From NCBI GenBank assembly GCA_021792935.1, contig JAJYTS010000008.1, positions 1 through 38,406 of the forward strand: a stretch of 38,406 nucleotides of DNA, written 5' to 3'. Numbering within the stretch: position 1 is the first letter of the stretch; each line of letters opens with the position of its first letter. The notes below the pieces were generated by a model. It was not told where the DNA came from. It saw only the letters and a program-made list of their open reading frames with translations, and did not search any database. The DNA is from Bacillota bacterium (GTDB taxonomy: Bacteria; Bacillota; Sulfobacillia; Sulfobacillales; Sulfobacillaceae). A program made the position numbers and the translations under genes. Shown in pieces: positions 35,331-38,406 of the stretch.

Positions 35331-36500
35331 ATAGAGCCAATCTACGTCGCGGCAATCCTCATCGCTTCTACCCAGCAAAACACGGTTTCTTAATTGAATG
35401 GTTAAGTCGTCGCCCGTGTGCAAAATATCTCCAAACCGGCGGGCATTGCGCTGTACCGCCGCCGTCCTTGGCATCCTTTCCATTTCATAGCTGGTCAATG
35501 CGCGCCCCACGTCAAAATCTTGCGCACGGAGCTTGTCAGCTAGACACGCCGCATCCTCCAAGGCTTGGCACGCCCCTTGAGCTAAATATTGCAGCATGGG
35601 ATGAGCCGCGTCGCCCATTAAGACTACCGTGCCAACCGCCCAGCGGGAAATAGGCTCACGATCCGACATAATCCACTTGCGCTCTCTGCCGATAAGGGAA
35701 AGAGCCTTTTTTACCAGGGGACAGGTGGGGCGAAACGCATCTTCCAGTTCATTGGGGGTACCCCACTCCATGACATCCTTATCCGGTTGATATAACGGGC
35801 TCCTAAAAACCGCGACTTGATTGTACACCTCACCGCGATGAACAGGGTATTGAACCAGATGCAGTCCCGGTCCCAGCCACAAGACGACGTCATTAACCTC
35901 CGCGTACGCCCGCACCTGCTCAATGGGGATGGTGCCGCGATAACAAGCAAACCCATGAGTGACAATCTTATCGGAAATGATGAGTTCCCTCACCCGTGAC
36001 GCCAACCCGTCCGCACCCACTACCGCCTGCGCCCAATAAGCACTGCCATCGGCACAGGTCACGTGCTGACCATTATCCAAAGGCTCAACCGCCACAACCT
36101 CTTTATTCGCGTCTAAAGTCACCAACGATTCCCGGCGGCAGGCGTCCAGTAGAATATTAAGCAGGTCAACCCGATGCATCACCACATAAGGGGCTTGATA
36201 TCGGTCGCGAAACGCGGAGCCGCCAACCCGCAATGCGCTAAGCTCAATGCCGCTTAAGGCATGCTTCAAAACCAGTCTGTTGGGCTGCACCGCATAATCT
36301 AAAACTTGTTCCAACAATCCCATTTTTTGCAGCACCCGTGTGGCATTTGGGCCAAGTTCCAATCCGGCGCCGATTTCCCCAAATATTTCGGCCTTTTCCA
36401 GCACACGCACCGAACACCCTATTCGAGCTAAGGCCAAAGCGCTGGCAAGCCCTCCGATTCCTCCACCAACGACGATAAAGGAAAAATTTTGTGAAGGCAC
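35304..36500 (-). CDS. FAD-dependent monooxygenase, 3-hydroxybenzoate 6-hydroxylase/salicylate hydroxylase-like
   Basis: FIVVGGGIGGLASALALARIGCSVRVLEKAE, GAGLELGPNATRVLQKMGL, VVGADGLASRVRE, VLMGDAAHPMLQYLAQGACQALEDAACL. Confidence 0.87.
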   Translation of the reverse strand: MPSQNFSFIVVGGGIGGLASALALARIGCSVRVLEKAEIFGEIGAGLELGPNATRVLQKMGLLEQVLDYAVQPNRLVLKHALSGIELSALRVGGSAFRDRYQAPYVVMHRVDLLNILLDACRRESLVTLDANKEVVAVEPLDNGQHVTCADGSAYWAQAVVGADGLASRVRELIISDKIVTHGFACYRGTIPIEQVRAYAEVNDVVLWLGPGLHLVQYPVHRGEVYNQVAVFRSPLYQPDKDVMEWGTPNELEDAFRPTCPLVKKALSLIGRERKWIMSDREPISRWAVGTVVLMGDAAHPMLQYLAQGACQALEDAACLADKLRAQDFDVGRALTSYEMERMPRTAAVQRNARRFGDILHTGDDLTIQLRNRVLLGRSDEDCRDVDWLYAYGMEAPK

Positions 36501-36699
36501 GGCTGGCCCCTCCCCTCATTAGACAGCAGCATGATGCGATTATAGCGTACCCAAGATTTTGCGGACCGCATTAAACGCTCCGCAGCCCAGGTCTATCCGC
36601 ATCAATATCGGTAGCTGGTATACGCGACTTCGTGCCCGCCACCGCAGTGTTGTAACTTTGCACCTCATTGCGCTGGACAACACTTCTCTATAGATAACC

Positions 36700-36719
36700 A
36701 TATACCCCATGTGGTATAT
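36700..36719. promoter_or_regulatory. Inverted repeat ATATACC-CCATGT-GGTATAT in the divergent intergenic region
   Basis: 7-bp perfect arms; between the monooxygenase (minus) and the CoA-disulfide-reductase-like gene (plus). Confidence 0.55.
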
Positions 36720-36761
36720 TGGCACTGATGCTTTGCCACTCGGACGCCACTTTCCTAGGGT

Positions 36762-36778
36762 GTGTGCCGCTGGCACAC
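36762..36778. promoter_or_regulatory. Perfect 17-bp inverted repeat GTGTGCC-GCT-GGCACAC
   Basis: 7-3-7 palindrome, 124 nt upstream of ATG 36902. No T-tract on either strand. Confidence 0.55.
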
Positions 36779-36901
36779 GACCGCTAAATTCGAAAGCGGG
36801 TCAATACCCAGTTTAATCGCCGGCCCAATGACCAGCCCATTCGCAGCCATTAGGCCACGGCGCATATACCCTACGAGGTACTAAATGACAGGAGGGCGAT
36901 T

Positions 36902-38406
36902 ATGCGAATAGCCATTGTTGGAGGCGTGGCGGGAGGAGCGAGCGCCGCCACCCGCGCGCGACGTCTCAATGAGCAAGCGGAGATTACTATTTACGAAAAG
37001 GGGCCTTACGTATCCTATGCCAACTGCGGCCTACCCTACTACGTGGGTGGGGATATCGCCCGTTCCGAAGACCTCTTGTTGGAAACGCCGGAAAGCTTAT
37101 GGGACCGATTTCGCATTCGTGTTCACGTCAATACCGAAGTTCGACACGTCGATCCCGGTTCAGGCAATCTAGTTTTCCAACACGACGGCCTGAGCCATTC
37201 CGCCGCCTTTGACCGTTTGGTGTTAGCCCCCGGAGCCATGCCCATCGCGCCCAAAATCCCGGGAATAGAGCGACCGGATGTCTTTCTTCTTCGCACCGTA
37301 CCTGACGCCATGCGACTTCGTCAATACTTGGAATCGCACACCGTGAGACATGCCGCCATTATTGGCGCCGGATTCATCGGGTTGGAAATGGCCGAAGTTA
37401 TCAAACATCGGGGCATTGAGGTCACTGTCGTTGATCAAGCGCCTCATGTATTGCCACCCATCGATCTAGATATCGCCGATTTTTTGCAATCTCGCCTATC
37501 CGCCAATCTGGGAATCCGATTGCTGCTCTCCAACACTCTTTTAGGCATTCACGGCCAAACGGGCAGTCCCGTTATTGACCTTTCGGAATCACCGAGATTG
37601 ACGGCGGACATCGTGGTGATTGGGCTTGGAGTGCGTCCGTCGCTTCATCTGGCCCAATCCATCGGACTTGCTTTAGGCCCAACCGGAGCTATTCAGGTCA
37701 ACACCCATATGCAAACCTCACACCCTAATATCTGGGCGGCAGGAGATGCTGTGGAGAAGCGCTGCCTGGTTACAGGAAATCCCAGGTGGTGGCCCTTGGC
37801 CGGAGTCGCCAACAAGGAGGGACGGGTAGCTGGCAATAACGCGGCTGGCGGGGACATCATCCTCCAGGGGGCATTGGGCACGGGTATTGTCCGGATTTCC
37901 CCATATGTGGTCGGGGTTACCGGACTTACCGAAAAGACGGCGCAACAGGATGGCGTGGCCTACCAGGTACTGCATACCATCCGAGGCAATCATGCCGGGT
38001 ATTATCCCGGGGCGCGCGATATACTCATTAAGTTGCTTTACGAACCTGACTCGGGCCGAATTCTGGGAGCTCAGGCGGTGGGTGAAGACGGGGTGGACAA
38101 ACGCATCGACGTCATTGCCACCGCCATCCACGCGCATATGACCATCAACGACTTGGCGGAACTTGATTTAGCCTACGCCCCGCCTGTTGGCGCCGCCAAG
38201 GATCCTGTCATTATTGCCGGCATGGCCGCCTCTAATCACCAACATGCATTAACCCACAGCATCTCAAGCCGTGAACTGGACCATTGGCTGAACCAGGACG
38301 ATGCACCGTTTCTGCTTGACGTTCGAAACGCGCCGGAAGTTCAAGAGACCGGCATCATTTCTGGGGCGCACCAAATTCCCCTGGATGAACTTCGCCACCG
38401 CATCCA
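36902..38406 (+). CDS. CoA-disulfide reductase-like FAD/NAD(P) oxidoreductase with C-terminal rhodanese domain (truncated by window end)
   Basis: MRIAIVGGVAGGASAATRARRLNEQAEITIYEKGPYVSYANCGLPYYVGG (redox Cys), AAIIGAGFIGLEMAEVI, HPNIWAAGDAVE, and a rhodanese start LDVRNAPEVQETGIISGAHQIPLDELRHR. RBS CAGGAGGG. Open to the window edge, so absent from the ORF track. Confidence 0.9.
   Translation, partial: MRIAIVGGVAGGASAATRARRLNEQAEITIYEKGPYVSYANCGLPYYVGGDIARSEDLLLETPESLWDRFRIRVHVNTEVRHVDPGSGNLVFQHDGLSHSAAFDRLVLAPGAMPIAPKIPGIERPDVFLLRTVPDAMRLRQYLESHTVRHAAIIGAGFIGLEMAEVIKHRGIEVTVVDQAPHVLPPIDLDIADFLQSRLSANLGIRLLLSNTLLGIHGQTGSPVIDLSESPRLTADIVVIGLGVRPSLHLAQSIGLALGPTGAIQVNTHMQTSHPNIWAAGDAVEKRCLVTGNPRWWPLAGVANKEGRVAGNNAAGGDIILQGALGTGIVRISPYVVGVTGLTEKTAQQDGVAYQVLHTIRGNHAGYYPGARDILIKLLYEPDSGRILGAQAVGEDGVDKRIDVIATAIHAHMTINDLAELDLAYAPPVGAAKDPVIIAGMAASNHQHALTHSISSRELDHWLNQDDAPFLLDVRNAPEVQETGIISGAHQIPLDELRHRI

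Noticed and set aside
1-38406. CRISPR arrays, rRNA and tRNA genes
   Set aside because: No regularly spaced 24-40 bp repeat/spacer structure and no recognisable rRNA or tRNA sequence seen; a tRNAscan/CRISPR finder run would be decisive.

Overview
Window of about 38.4 kb that looks like bacterial accessory/catabolic DNA. Codon usage, strong GGAGG ribosome-binding sites and sigma-A-like promoters suggest a Firmicute, perhaps Sulfobacillus-like; that taxonomic guess is not verified. From left to right: (i) 0-3 kb: an IS21-like element end with five 23-bp-spaced repeats, an ImmA/IrrE-type Zn-peptidase paired with a 2-TM protein, and a decayed sigma-factor region-4 fragment followed by a stand-alone ClpX-type C4 zinc-finger ORF and a DUF4825-like membrane protein; (ii) 3.2-13 kb, minus strand: ketopantoate-reductase family, D-tartrate-dehydratase-like enolase, fumarylacetoacetate-hydrolase (FAH) family, nitrilase, and a branched-chain amino-acid-type ABC transporter (LivFGMHK-like); (iii) 14-17 kb, plus strand: MscS channel and class-III aminotransferase; (iv) 17.3-30.1 kb, minus strand: a long aromatic-degradation block (MFS, acyl-CoA ligase, 85-aa unknown, FAD monooxygenase, gentisate dioxygenase, HpaC, HpaD, HpaB, HpaE, HpaG, DapA-like aldolase, GntR) mixing 4-hydroxyphenylacetate/homoprotocatechuate and gentisate chemistry; (v) 30.4-38.4 kb: a fused tandem-IclR regulator, a Trp-rich orphan, a second GntR, a tandem DUF4279-like protein, a decayed HicA-like toxin, a 3-hydroxybenzoate-6-hydroxylase-like enzyme, and a CoA-disulfide-reductase/rhodanese CDS running off the window (absent from the ORF track). 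Several perfect inverted repeats sit on or near predicted promoters. All functional names come from reading motifs by eye; no database search was run.
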